From an uncultured Clostridia bacterium (lineage in GTDB: Bacteria; Bacillota; Clostridia; TANB77; CAG-508): a DNA stretch of 42,329 nt. The notes beneath the pieces were generated by a model. That model was given only the letters and a program-made list of their open reading frames with translations. It did not search any database and had not been told where the DNA came from. Position numbers and translations under genes: made by a program. Where the stretch lies: positions 1 to 42,329 of the forward strand of contig CAKPHJ010000011.1 of the NCBI GenBank assembly GCA_934157205.1. The letters run 5' to 3'. Positions 19,301-27,433 of this stretch are shown here, piece after piece. Within the stretch, counting starts at the first letter, position 1. Every line of letters starts with the position of its first letter.

Positions 19301-21445
19301 CAAAATTCATGGTCATTAGGTTTAAATCCTAAACCCGATGATAAAAACTATAATATAATATATGGTTTTGGCTATAGCAAGTATGTTCACAAAAATGATG
19401 GAATAGAGCAACAATTAGAAGTATTTATTCCAAAAGAAGATGCTTGTAAAATTGGTATATTGACATTAAAAAATACAAATTTAAATAAGAAAAAATTAAA
19501 ATTATATTATTATGTAAAAAGTGTAATAGGAGAAGATGAAATAAAAACAGACGGAAATATAGAAGTTGTATATGATAAAAACAATAATATAGTGTATGGC
19601 AGAAAATTATATAAAAATGATATGCAAAATATAGATATTTATATATCTGGTAGTGAAAAAATAAAATCTTTTACAGGTGATAAAAAATTCTTTTTAGGAA
19701 CAGATGGAATAAGTAACCCACAAGCTTTAAAAAAGGTTAGTTTAAATAATGATAGTGGGTTAGGAAAAAGTAGTTGTATAGCATTTGAAATAGAAATAGA
19801 ATTAGAAAGTTATGAGAATAAAGAAATTTCTCTTATTTTAGGTGCAGAAAACAATTTAATTGATTGCAAAAATATATCATATAAATATAGTAAAGTTCAA
19901 AATTGCAAACAAGAATTAAATAATGTAAAAACATTTTGGAAGAAATTATTAGGAAGAGTGCAAGTTTATACTCCTATAGAATCAATAAATATTTTGTTAA
20001 ATGGCTGGTTACCATATCAAACAATAGCATGCAGATTAAATGGTAGAAGCGGATATTATCAATCTGGTGGAGCATATGGTTTTAGAGATCAGTTGCAAGA
20101 TACTTTAGGTTTGAAATATTTAGATCCATTGTATTTGAAAAAACAAATAATAAAACACAGTAAACATCAATTTGTAGAAGGAGATGTAGAGCATTGGTGG
20201 CATGAGGAAAATGAAAGAGGAATACGAACTAAATTTTCAGATGACTTATTATGGTTAGTATTTTCAGTAATAGAGTATATAAAATTTACAGGAGATGAAA
20301 CCATTTTAGATATAGAAACAAAATATTTAAAAGGAGAAATATTAGGAGAAAATCAAGATGAAAAATATGATAAATATGAACAAACAGAATATGCAGAAAG
20401 CATATATAAACATTGTACAAAAGCAATAGAAAAAAGTTTAAATTTTGGTGAAAACAATTTGCCTAAAATAGGTTCAGGAGACTGGAACGATGGATTTAGT
20501 ACAGTAGGAAATAAAGGAAAAGGTGAAAGTGTTTGGCTTGGATTTTTTATGTATTATATTTTAGAAGAATTTATTTATATATGTCAAAAAAGAAATGACA
20601 ATGATTTAGCAATAAAATATGAAGAAATAAAGAAAAATCTAAAAAAAGCCTTAAACACAAAAGGTTGGGACGGAAGATGGTTTAGAAGGGCTTACATGGA
20701 TAATGGTGATGTATTAGGAAGTATGGAAAATGATGAATGTAGAATAGACAGTATTGCACAAAGTTGGAGTATAATTTCAAATGCAGGAGACAATGATAAA
20801 AAATATATTTCTATGGAGAGCTTAGAAAATCATTTAGTGGACAAAGAAAATGGAATAATAAAGCTTTTAGATCCACCATTTGAAAAAAGCAAATTAGAAC
20901 CAGGATATATAAAGGCATATTTGCCAGGAGTAAGAGAAAATGGAGGACAATATACACATAGTAGTTGTTGGGTAATAATTGCAGAAAGCATATTAGGATT
21001 TGGAGATAAGGCTGTAGAATTTTATAGAATGATAAATCCTATAGAACACTCTAGAACAAAAGAATCAGCAACAAAATACAAAGTAGAACCATATGTGATT
21101 CCAGCTGATATTTATGGAGCTGGAAACTTAGTGGGAAGAGGCGGTTGGACTTGGTATACAGGTTCAAGTAGTTGGTATTATAAAACAGGTATAGAATATA
21201 TATTGGGATTAAAAATAGAAAAAGGATATTTAAAAATAGAACCATGTATACCGAAAGACTGGAAAGAATATAGTATTCATTACAAATGGAAAGAAAGTAT
21301 GTATAATATTAAAGTAAAAAATCCAAATGGTAAAAATATTTTTGAAGTTGAAAAAAGCAAGGTGGTTTTAAATGGAAATATTGTTAAAAATAATATAAAA
21401 TTAGATGGAAGCGGAAATATTTACAATGTAGAAGTTATATTATAA
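13317..21445 (+). CDS. Cyclic beta-1,2-glucan-synthase-like protein (GT84, glycoamylase-like, GH94), read with two +1 shifts
   Basis: Giant membrane enzyme resembling NdvB/Cgs, which builds beta-1,2-glucans from UDP-glucose and trims or cyclises them. Three frames join at CGG 15639 and CGG 18187 into about 2708 residues, the family's usual size. Segment 1 has two membrane helices near 14500-14650, then a GT84/GT2-type transferase (VVIPTILNSKEKV, LDADTD at about residue 612, HDLLEGSYLR, RWIRGDWQITKWLG). Segment 2 has membrane helices and a glycoamylase-like domain (PRTSSTNIGLSLLAVISAYD, STVDSGNLIGYL). Segment 3 is GH94: NGRSGYYQSGGAYGFRDQLQ, EGDVEHWWH, GSGDWNDG with the acid Asp near residue 2385. 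TTG 13317 is chosen by AAGGAG at 13302; ATG 13281 lacks a ribosome binding site. The 3' end overlaps the convergent deacetylase gene by 25 bases. Confidence 0.9.
15639..15641 (+). other. Candidate +1 frameshift site 3: TTA CGG TAA
   Basis: In frame 0, CGG is immediately followed by the stop TAA (15642-15644). Skipping C15639 gives GGT AAA AAT AGT, so ITKWL continues as GKNSKLNLVSKYKIFDNLRR with no start codon between the two parts. Confidence 0.9.
18187..18189 (+). other. Candidate +1 frameshift site 4: ATT CGG A
   Basis: DAEKFI is followed by in-frame CGG. Skipping C18187 reads GGA and gives FIGRGNLLLPRMIKNSIPFT, restoring the glucan synthase. Frame 0 ends at TAA 18241-18243. Confidence 0.9.
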
Positions 21446-22206
21446 AAATTTTTAAAAATATATCCTTGTTCTTTTAAATAATTAATAGAATCTTCTAAAA
21501 CTAAAGTTGAATCACTAACATCTGCAGTATCATGCATTAAAACAACTAAAACATCTTTATTTTTAGAAGATTTTTTTAAATTACTTAGTAATTGATAAGA
21601 ACTATACTTTTTTATAGAATCATTGTTTAGGCAATTCCAATCAATATAATAATAATTCATATTAGCTAATGATTTTAAAGCTAGTTTTTTTTCATTTTTA
21701 TAAATTTTAGAAGTAAAACCATTAGGAAAACGAAAAATGTGTGAACAATAATTTTCTACTCCAATAGCTTTTCCAATTTCATTATCCGTATTTTTAATTT
21801 CTTGAACAAAAGAATCTACACTTTTATATAGTTTAGAATTATTATGATTGTATCCATGATTTGCAATATAATGGCCTTCATCATAAGCCCTTTTTACTAA
21901 ATTTGGCTGTTCTTTAACATGTTTGCCAACAACAAAAAAACTTGCTTTTACATCACATTTTTTTAAAATATCTAAAACTTTAGCTGTTGCTTTAAGAGTA
22001 GGACCATCGTCAAATGTAAGATATGCAACTTTTTCATTATTTGAAATGCTTTTTAATTTATTTTCTAAATTTAAATCTTTAATTTCACTTGAAGAAGCAA
22101 CAGATATAAAATTTTTATTGTAAGAATATACAAATCCAAAGAAAATTATTAATAATATAATAAAAATAGTATAAAAAATTTTTTTAGAAAATATAATTAA
22201 TTTCAT
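21421..22206 (-). CDS. Polysaccharide deacetylase (NodB homology, CE4)
   Basis: Surface enzyme that removes acetyl groups from peptidoglycan or another beta-glycan. One N-terminal membrane anchor lies at about residues 8-28. The CE4 motifs are intact: TFDDG at 64-68, HGYNH with H117 and H121 as metal ligands, and FRFPNG. The late motif appears as VVLMHDT. The 261-residue length is typical. ATG 22206 follows a good ribosome binding site (AAAAAGGAATG). Its last 25 bases overlap the 3' end of the convergent glucan synthase gene, with no terminator between them. Confidence 0.93.
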   Translation of the reverse strand: MKLIIFSKKIFYTIFIILLIIFFGFVYSYNKNFISVASSSEIKDLNLENKLKSISNNEKVAYLTFDDGPTLKATAKVLDILKKCDVKASFFVVGKHVKEQPNLVKRAYDEGHYIANHGYNHNNSKLYKSVDSFVQEIKNTDNEIGKAIGVENYCSHIFRFPNGFTSKIYKNEKKLALKSLANMNYYYIDWNCLNNDSIKKYSSYQLLSNLKKSSKNKDVLVVLMHDTADVSDSTLVLEDSINYLKEQGYIFKNFYNITSTL

Positions 22207-22282
22207 ATAAAATCACATTCCTTTTTGAACATAAAATTTGTTTTACTAATTTTTATGCAAAAAGGAAATAAAATATATCAAA

Positions 22283-22314
22283 AACCTGTATAAATAGTAA
22301 CATTTATACAGGTT
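22283..22314 (-). terminator. Intrinsic terminator downstream of the transglycosylase gene
   Basis: A perfect 13-bp stem (AACCTGTATAAAT/ATTTATACAGGTT) has a 6-base loop and is followed by TTTTT on the minus strand. Confidence 0.9.
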
Positions 22315-22421
22315 AAATTATGAATTATATATTTATAATTTATAAGAGAAATTAGTTATATTTAATGAAATATTTTTATTGTTTTTCAATATTATTAATT
22401 AAAACCATTATCTTGTAGCTT

Positions 22422-23087
22422 TTAATTTGAAATCAAATTATATTCTTTCATTTTACTTAAAACATATTCTTGTCTTTTTTTGGCTAAGTCTGGATTTACA
22501 GTAGGAGAATAAACAGAAGGAGCATTTGGTATTCCAGCCAACATAGCACATTCTTCTAAGGTTAAATCTTTTGGTTGTTTATTATAATAGCCCATGCTAG
22601 CAGAGTAAATATTATAATAGCCATCACCAAAGTAGGAAGAATTAACGTATAATGCAAATATTTCTTCTTTGGTATAATTTTTTTCCAAGTCATATGCTGC
22701 AAATATTTCACCTAATTTTCTAAGCAGGCTTTTTTCTTGACTAAAAATAACATTTTTTGCTACTTGCTGTGTTATTGTACTTCCACCTTCTTCTAAATCT
22801 TTGTGTTTAATGTTTGTATAAATAGCTCTTGCAATTCCTATTGGATCTATAGCACCATGTTTATAAAACCTATGGTCTTCAACAGCAATCACAGCATTTA
22901 CATAGTTTTTTGGCAATTCATTAAAAGCCGTGTAGTGTTCTTGTTTTGTTATTTTATCAATTCTTGTTAATAAAGGTTCTTCTTTTAAAGCATTACTATA
23001 ATAAGCATAGCCTATTATAAATAAAAATGTAGAAATAATTAATATTATAAATAATAGTAATAAAAATAGTTTTCTAAAAAATTTCAT
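22422..23087 (-). CDS. mtgA: Monofunctional peptidoglycan transglycosylase (GT51)
   Basis: Polymerises lipid II into glycan strands at the outer membrane face. A single N-terminal membrane helix (residues 7-30) is followed by a GT51 domain. EDHRFYKHGAIDPIGIARA carries the catalytic Glu, GGSTITQQVAKN is the second motif, and KEEIFALYVNSSYFGDG with ECAMLAGIPNAPSVYSP completes the fold. At 221 residues it has no transpeptidase domain, so it is monofunctional and not a bifunctional PBP. The region upstream (23088-23364) holds AT-rich leader sequence and I see no gene in it. Confidence 0.93.
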   Translation of the reverse strand: MKFFRKLFLLLLFIILIISTFLFIIGYAYYSNALKEEPLLTRIDKITKQEHYTAFNELPKNYVNAVIAVEDHRFYKHGAIDPIGIARAIYTNIKHKDLEEGGSTITQQVAKNVIFSQEKSLLRKLGEIFAAYDLEKNYTKEEIFALYVNSSYFGDGYYNIYSASMGYYNKQPKDLTLEECAMLAGIPNAPSVYSPTVNPDLAKKRQEYVLSKMKEYNLISN

Positions 23088-23364
23088 TAAAGGTTAGTTC
23101 CTTTCATTTTTTTAGTAAAGTTTACCATAGATTCTAAAAAAATTCAATTTTTAAATCAACAATTATTAAAATCATGCTACCTACTAAAAACATTGAAATA
23201 TGCTTTTCAAATTCAATTTTTCTATACTGTTTCTAATTTGACTTTAAAAAATGAATATGATAAAATTTCAAAATAAAATATAATAAATTGCAAATTATAA
23301 TCACAAAAATAAAGAACATATAGCAACAAAAGTTTTGTGCCTTAAGAAAGGAATGAGATTAAAT

Positions 23365-23919
23365 ATGAAAGAACAATTTTTAGAATTATTAAAAACAGTA
23401 AAAAGAGATGGAATAGAAGAACTGATCAAATTTTTAGAAAAATCAGATTTTTTTAAAGCACCTGCAAGTACAAGATTTCATGGAGATTATGAAGGCGGAT
23501 TAGTTGAACATAGCATGAAAGTATACGAAATATTAAAACACAAAGTAGAAAATTGCATAGAGCCAATAGAAATACCAGAAGAATCTATAATTTTAATAGG
23601 ACTATTACATGATATATGTAAAACAAATTTTTATAAAACAGACTATAGAAATGCAAAAAATGCATTAGGTGTATGGGAAAAAGTACCATATTATACTATA
23701 GATGATACTATTCCATATGGACATGGTGAAAAATCTGTTATGATGATAACAGAATACATAAAATTAACACCAGAAGAAAAATATTCAATACGTTGGCATA
23801 TGGGTTATACAGAACCAAAAGAAAACTATAATGCAATATCAGCAACATATAAAAAATATAAAGTAGCTTTATTAACACATGAAGCAGACTTAGAAGCAAC
23901 GTATTTTTATAATACATAA
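23365..23919 (+). CDS. HD-domain protein (predicted phosphohydrolase)
   Basis: About 184 residues with an HD metal-dependent phosphohydrolase core. RFHGDYEGGLVEHSMKVYEI supplies the first His, IGLLHDICKTNFYK the HD pair, and a late HEADLEATYF the last Asp. The substrate is not predictable; relatives act on nucleotides. ATG 23365 fits the local ribosome binding site pattern AAAGGAATGAG better than upstream TTG 23335. The stop is 17 bases before ruvA, so cotranscription with ruvA and rarA is likely. Confidence 0.85.
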   Translation: MKEQFLELLKTVKRDGIEELIKFLEKSDFFKAPASTRFHGDYEGGLVEHSMKVYEILKHKVENCIEPIEIPEESIILIGLLHDICKTNFYKTDYRNAKNALGVWEKVPYYTIDDTIPYGHGEKSVMMITEYIKLTPEEKYSIRWHMGYTEPKENYNAISATYKKYKVALLTHEADLEATYFYNT

Positions 23920-23936
23920 AAAGGATAGAGGTAAAA

Positions 23937-24566
23937 ATGTTAGCATATATAAAAGGAAAATTAGAAATGAAAATGACAGGATATATTGTTATAGACGTAG
24001 GAGGTTTAGGCTATAAAATATATATGTCTGATGTAGGAATTGAAAATATAGGAAATATTGGAGAAATAGTTAAAGTACATACATATTACAAAGTAAGAGA
24101 AGATGACATTAGCATATTTGGATTTAATACATTAGAAGAACTAAGAATGTTTGAACTATTAATAGGAGTAAGTGGTGTAGGGGCAAAAACAGCACTTATA
24201 ATGTTATCAATGTGTGAACCTTCAGAATTTGCTTTAGCTGTAATTTCAGAAGATATAAAAACATTAACAGCAATACCTGGAATAGGGGCAAAATCAGCAC
24301 AAAGAATTATATTAGAACTTAAAGATAAAATAACAAAAGAACAACAAATTGAAAACATAAATAAACAACTAAATAAAAAATCTCAAGTTGAAAGTAAAAT
24401 GCAAAATATTATTAAAAATAATGAAAAAGTTTCTGAAGCAATAGCAGCACTTCAAGTATTAGGATATAACAAAAGAGAAATAGAAAAAGCATTTGACAAA
24501 TTAGATAAAAACGAATTAACAACAGAAGAATTAATTAAAAAAGGATTAATAGCTTTAGGAAAATAG
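23937..24566 (+). CDS. ruvA: Holliday junction branch migration protein RuvA
   Basis: Binds four-way DNA junctions and loads the RuvB helicase. MLAYIKGKLEMKMTGYIVIDVGGLGYKIYM starts the OB domain. Two helix-hairpin-helix motifs follow (LLIGVSGVGAKTALIMLS and LTAIPGIGAKSAQRIILELK). Domain III (AIAALQVLGYNKREIEKAFDKL) is at the C-terminus. 209 residues, complete. The next gene here is rarA and not ruvB. ATG 23937 follows AGGATAGAGGT. Confidence 0.96.
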   Translation: MLAYIKGKLEMKMTGYIVIDVGGLGYKIYMSDVGIENIGNIGEIVKVHTYYKVREDDISIFGFNTLEELRMFELLIGVSGVGAKTALIMLSMCEPSEFALAVISEDIKTLTAIPGIGAKSAQRIILELKDKITKEQQIENINKQLNKKSQVESKMQNIIKNNEKVSEAIAALQVLGYNKREIEKAFDKLDKNELTTEELIKKGLIALGK

Positions 24567-24582
24567 CAAGGAGGAAGCATGA

Positions 24583-25817
24583 GTGAACAGTAATGAACCA
24601 CTGGCATTTAGAATGAGGCCAAAGACATTAGAAGATTATATAGGTCAAGAACATGTTTTACGGAAAAGATAAAATTTTATATAGAACAATAAAAGCAGAT
24701 AGATTATCTAGCATTATTTTATTTGGACCACCTGGATGTGGAAAAACATCACTTGCAAGAGTAATAAGTGAAACAACTAAATATAAATTTTATAAAATAA
24801 ATGCTGTTACTGCAGGGGTAGCAGACATAAAAAAGGTTATTGAAGAAACAAAAAATTTCATGTTAAATCCATCTGGAAAAAGTATATTATTTATAGACGA
24901 AATACATAGATTTAACAAATTACAACAAGATGCACTTTTACCATATGTTGAAAATGGTACTATAATTTTAATAGGAGCAACAACAGAAAATCCATATTTT
25001 GAAGTTAACAAAGCTTTAATTTCAAGATCTATGGTTATAAAATTAAATCCATTAACACAAGAAGATATATTTAAAATATTAAAAAATGCATTAAAAAAAG
25101 AAGATGGTTTGCGGAAATTACAATATAAAAATAGAAGATAGTACATTAAAAAAACTTGCATTAATAAGCAACGGAGATGTTAGAACAGCATTAAATGGAT
25201 TAGAAATTGCAGTATTAACTACAAAAATGGATCAAAACGGAAATATAAACATTACAGATGAAATAGTAAAAAATAGTGTTCAAAGCAAAAAAGTTTTTTT
25301 TGACAAAAATGGAGAAGAACACTATGACAACATAAGTGCATTTATAAAATCTATGAGAGGTTCAGACCCAGATGCAGCTATTTTTTATTTGGCAAGAGCA
25401 TTAAATGGTGGAGAAGATCCAATGTTTTTAGCAAGAAGAATTACAATATGTGCTGCTGAAGATGTTGGAATGGCAAATCCAAATGCAGTAGTTGTTGCAA
25501 ATTCAGTAATGCAAGCAGTAAATATGATAGGAATGCCAGAAGCAAGAATATTATTATCAGAAGCAGCAGTTTATGTAGCTACTTCCAAAAAATCTAATGC
25601 AGCTTATTTAGGAATAAATAAAGCTTTAGAAGATGTGAAAAATAAAGACACAGGAGAAGTTCCAATGCATATTAGAAATGCACCAATAGAAAAAATGAGA
25701 GCTTTAGGATATAACGAAGGATATTTATATCCACATGATTTTCCAGGCCATTATGTTGAACAACAATATTTACCAGACAAAATGGTAGGAACAAAATATT
25801 ATAAAGAAGATAATTAA
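24583..25817 (+). CDS. rarA: Replication-associated recombination ATPase RarA (MgsA), read with two +1 shifts
   Basis: AAA+ clamp-loader-like ATPase acting at stalled forks. GTG 24583 follows AAGGAGG with 8 bases spacing and gives MNSNEPLAFRMRPKTLEDYIGQEHVL, the canonical start. CGG then lies at 24661-24663; skipping C24661 gives GKDKILYRTIKADRLSSIILFGPPGCGKTS (Walker A). ILFIDEIHRFN (Walker B) and ATTENP (sensor 1) follow. A second CGG at 25112-25114, with C skipped, gives EDGLGNYNIKIED and then SNGDVRTALNGLEIAV, plus the C-terminal tetramerisation region. The composite has 410 residues, close to normal. Without both shifts only 30 residues would be made. Confidence 0.94.
24661..24663 (+). 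other. Candidate +1 frameshift site 5: TTA CGG A
   Basis: CGG is codon 27 of rarA. Frame 0 stops at TAA 24670-24672. Skipping C24661 restores QEHVLGKDKILYRTI, a well-conserved RarA stretch including the Gly. Confidence 0.93.
25112..25114 (+). other. Candidate +1 frameshift site 6: TTG CGG A
   Basis: Second CGG of rarA. Skipping C25112 gives GLGNYNIKIED, matching the GLG/GYG position of RarA proteins. Frame 0 stops at TAG 25139-25141. Confidence 0.92.
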
Positions 25818-25905
25818 AAAAATATATAAATTTTTAGTGTTCCAATTTATTTTGAATAAAATACATAAAAAATGTTAAAGCTAATAAAAAGGAATGTGGT
25901 AAACA

Positions 25906-26247
25906 TTGAAAAAAGTAATAATAGGATTATTAGCTGGAATTATAAGTGGATTATTTTCAACAGGAGGTGGAATGATTTTAGTTCCGGCATTTATTTATAT
26001 GCTAAAAATAAATCCAACAAAAGCAAGAGGAACATCAGTATTTTGTATATTACCAATGGTAATTGTAAGTAGCTTTTTTTATTTTAAAGGAAATTTTATA
26101 AATTGGAATGAAGCAATTTTGTGTGCCATAGGAGGAGCAATAGGAGGCTTTTTTGGAGCAAAATTATTAAAAAAAATACCAGAAACTACTATGAAAATTA
26201 TTTTTACTCTATTTTTAGCATATGCAACATATAAAATGTTAATTTAA
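25906..26247 (+). CDS. TSUP/TauE-SafE family transporter, half-length, copy 1
   Basis: Inner-membrane protein of the sulfite/anion exporter (TSUP) family. About four hydrophobic segments are present. The signature SGLFSTGGGMILVPAFIYMLKINPTKARGTSVF lies at the N-terminus, and a Gly-rich AIGGAIGGFFGAKLLKKIP hairpin follows. At 113 residues it is half of the usual 240-260. TTG 25906 is preceded by AAAAAGGAATGTGG. It ends 63 bases before a second half-length TSUP gene, so the two probably form a heterodimeric carrier. No frameshift between them is apparent: both have clear ends and starts. Confidence 0.85.
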   Translation: MKKVIIGLLAGIISGLFSTGGGMILVPAFIYMLKINPTKARGTSVFCILPMVIVSSFFYFKGNFINWNEAILCAIGGAIGGFFGAKLLKKIPETTMKIIFTLFLAYATYKMLI

Positions 26248-26253
26248 ACAAAA

Positions 26254-26300
26254 GGGTTTATAGGTTAAAACCTTAATAAAAACCTAAATATATTGTGTTA
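26254..26300 (+). promoter_or_regulatory. Repeated leader element with pseudoknot potential, copy 1
   Basis: GGTTT and AAACC can form a hairpin whose loop TAGGT is complementary to downstream ACCTA, an H-type pseudoknot. A near-identical element lies at 41568-41614 before murA. The start codon of the second TSUP gene is about 57 bases from the 5' end of the element, and the ribosome binding site AAGGA follows it. Confidence 0.55.
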
Positions 26301-26310
26301 AGGAAAATTT

Positions 26311-26676
26311 ATGCTAGAAATTCTAATTGGAATTGTTTCAGGTATTGTAAGTGGAATTGGAATGGGTGGAGGAACAATATTAATATTTTTGCTAACATTT
26401 GTTATGAATATTGAACAACATGTTGCACAAGCTACAAATTTAATATTTTTTATTCCAACATCAATATTAGCAATAATTGTTAATTTAAAAAATAAAAATA
26501 TAGACTTAAAATTAGCTATTTTAATATCAATTTGTGGTGTAATTGGAGCAATAATAGGAGCAAATATTTCAATACATACAGATGTAAAAATATTAAGAAA
26601 ATGTTTTGGGATTTTTTTAGCTATTATTACACTAAATGAAATATATTCACTTTGCTCAAAAATTAGAAAATCATAA
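26311..26676 (+). CDS. TSUP/TauE-SafE family transporter, half-length, copy 2
   Basis: 121 residues with the TSUP signature again at the N-terminus (SGIVSGIGMGGGTILIFLLTFVMNIEQHVAQATNLIFF). A second Gly-rich helix (GVIGAIIGANISIHTD) follows, with a short basic C-terminus. It would supply the other half of a full TSUP fold with the 25906 gene, matching the internal repeat of full-length family members. The ribosome binding site AAGGAAAA lies just after the repeated leader element. The substrate is unknown; the family moves sulfite, sulfoacetate and similar anions. Confidence 0.85.
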   Translation: MLEILIGIVSGIVSGIGMGGGTILIFLLTFVMNIEQHVAQATNLIFFIPTSILAIIVNLKNKNIDLKLAILISICGVIGAIIGANISIHTDVKILRKCFGIFLAIITLNEIYSLCSKIRKS

Positions 26677-26758
26677 AATTATTATAATGTAACATTTAGT
26701 CAGAATTGAATAAAAAAACAAAAACTACAAATAATAGTTTTTGAAAGGAATGATAAAA

Positions 26759-26899
26759 ATGAAATTTGTAAAAGGTGTTATGATTGGTGGATTAATTACC
26801 ACAGGATTAATTATGCTTTATTCTGAGTCTGATATGATGAACAAAAAGAAGATTATGAAAAATGGAAAAAAACTTGTAAAAAAAATGGGCATTATTTAA
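26759..26899 (+). CDS. Small membrane protein of 46 residues
   Basis: ATG 26759 follows GAAAGGAATGATAAAA, the same ribosome binding site type as ssb and rpsR, supporting a real gene. The product has one membrane helix (GVMIGGLITTGLIMLYS) and a Lys-rich tail (NKKKIMKNGKKLVKKMGII). It resembles YtxH-like single-span proteins in layout only. It has no obvious partner; the next gene is convergent. Confidence 0.65.
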   Translation: MKFVKGVMIGGLITTGLIMLYSESDMMNKKKIMKNGKKLVKKMGII

Positions 26900-26945
26900 A
26901 AATAATATGAAATATTAAGGTGGTTAAAAGGCAACTATAAAAAAA

Positions 26946-26983
26946 GTGAATTAGAAAAAAGCTTTCTAATTCATTTTTTTTTA
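26946..26983. terminator. Terminator between convergent genes
   Basis: GTGAATTAGAAA pairs with TTTCTAATTCAT, followed by T8 on the plus strand. Confidence 0.85.
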
Positions 26984-27433
26984 TTCTTTGTCGCATTTGT
27001 CACATTTGTCGCATTTTTCGTGATCATCTTCAGAATTTATAAAACAATCACATTTTTCATGTTTTTCACCTTTTAGGCATTTACCTTCATGATGACATTT
27101 TGCACATATTTTAATTTTTTTAGTATCATTTACCCAAATTTGTAAAGCATATACTTTTCCAGGGCAAAGAGGACCAAATACAAATTCTCCTTCTTTATCT
27201 GTAAAAGTATGGCCAATTGGTTTTCTTTCTTCTTTTCCATGTTCACATACTATTTCAACAAGTTTTACAACAGCATTATCAACAGGCTCTTTAAAACAAT
27301 TTTTAACAACTCCATAAATTACGTCACGATTATCTTCAGGTAAAGTTATATCTAAATCAAATTGTTTTCCACCAGAAATAACGCCATCAACATCTAAAAT
27401 AGGACAAAAAGGCTTTTTATCTTCCATTCCCAT
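26981..27433 (-). CDS. Carboxypeptidase-regulatory-like protein with Cys/His-rich tail
   Basis: 150 residues from ATG 27433. The first ATG (27451) is rejected because it overlaps the ribosome binding site AAAGGATTGA. The middle (DVIYGVVKNCFKEPVDNAVVKLVEI...GHTFTDKEGEFVFGPLCPGKVYALQIWV) is a CarboxypepD_reg-like beta-sandwich. The C-terminal 50 residues are packed with Cys and His: CAKCHHEGKCLKGEKHEKCDCF and CDKCDKCDKE, probably binding metal. The terminal repeat is also visible in DNA as tandem 9-base copies near 26987-27015. There is no signal peptide. A spore-coat or metal-handling role is possible but inferred. Confidence 0.75.
   Translation of the reverse strand: MGMEDKKPFCPILDVDGVISGGKQFDLDITLPEDNRDVIYGVVKNCFKEPVDNAVVKLVEIVCEHGKEERKPIGHTFTDKEGEFVFGPLCPGKVYALQIWVNDTKKIKICAKCHHEGKCLKGEKHEKCDCFINSEDDHEKCDKCDKCDKE

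Noticed and set aside
939..25114. Explaining the six breaks as ordinary homopolymer sequencing errors
   Set aside because: None of the breaks lies in a homopolymer, while the many A6-A9 runs in genes here are free of indels. All six are a single C before a Gly codon in the same phase. A motif-specific artefact is still open and is stated in the findings.
939..25114. Calling the four broken genes pseudogenes
   Set aside because: Apart from the CGG sites there are no stops, deletions or lost catalytic residues, and joined lengths match the families.
26254..26300. Naming the repeated leader a preQ1 riboswitch
   Set aside because: The pseudoknot topology is similar, but the C-rich loop and tail consensus of preQ1-I are absent, and the downstream genes (TSUP, murA) do not fit queuosine metabolism.
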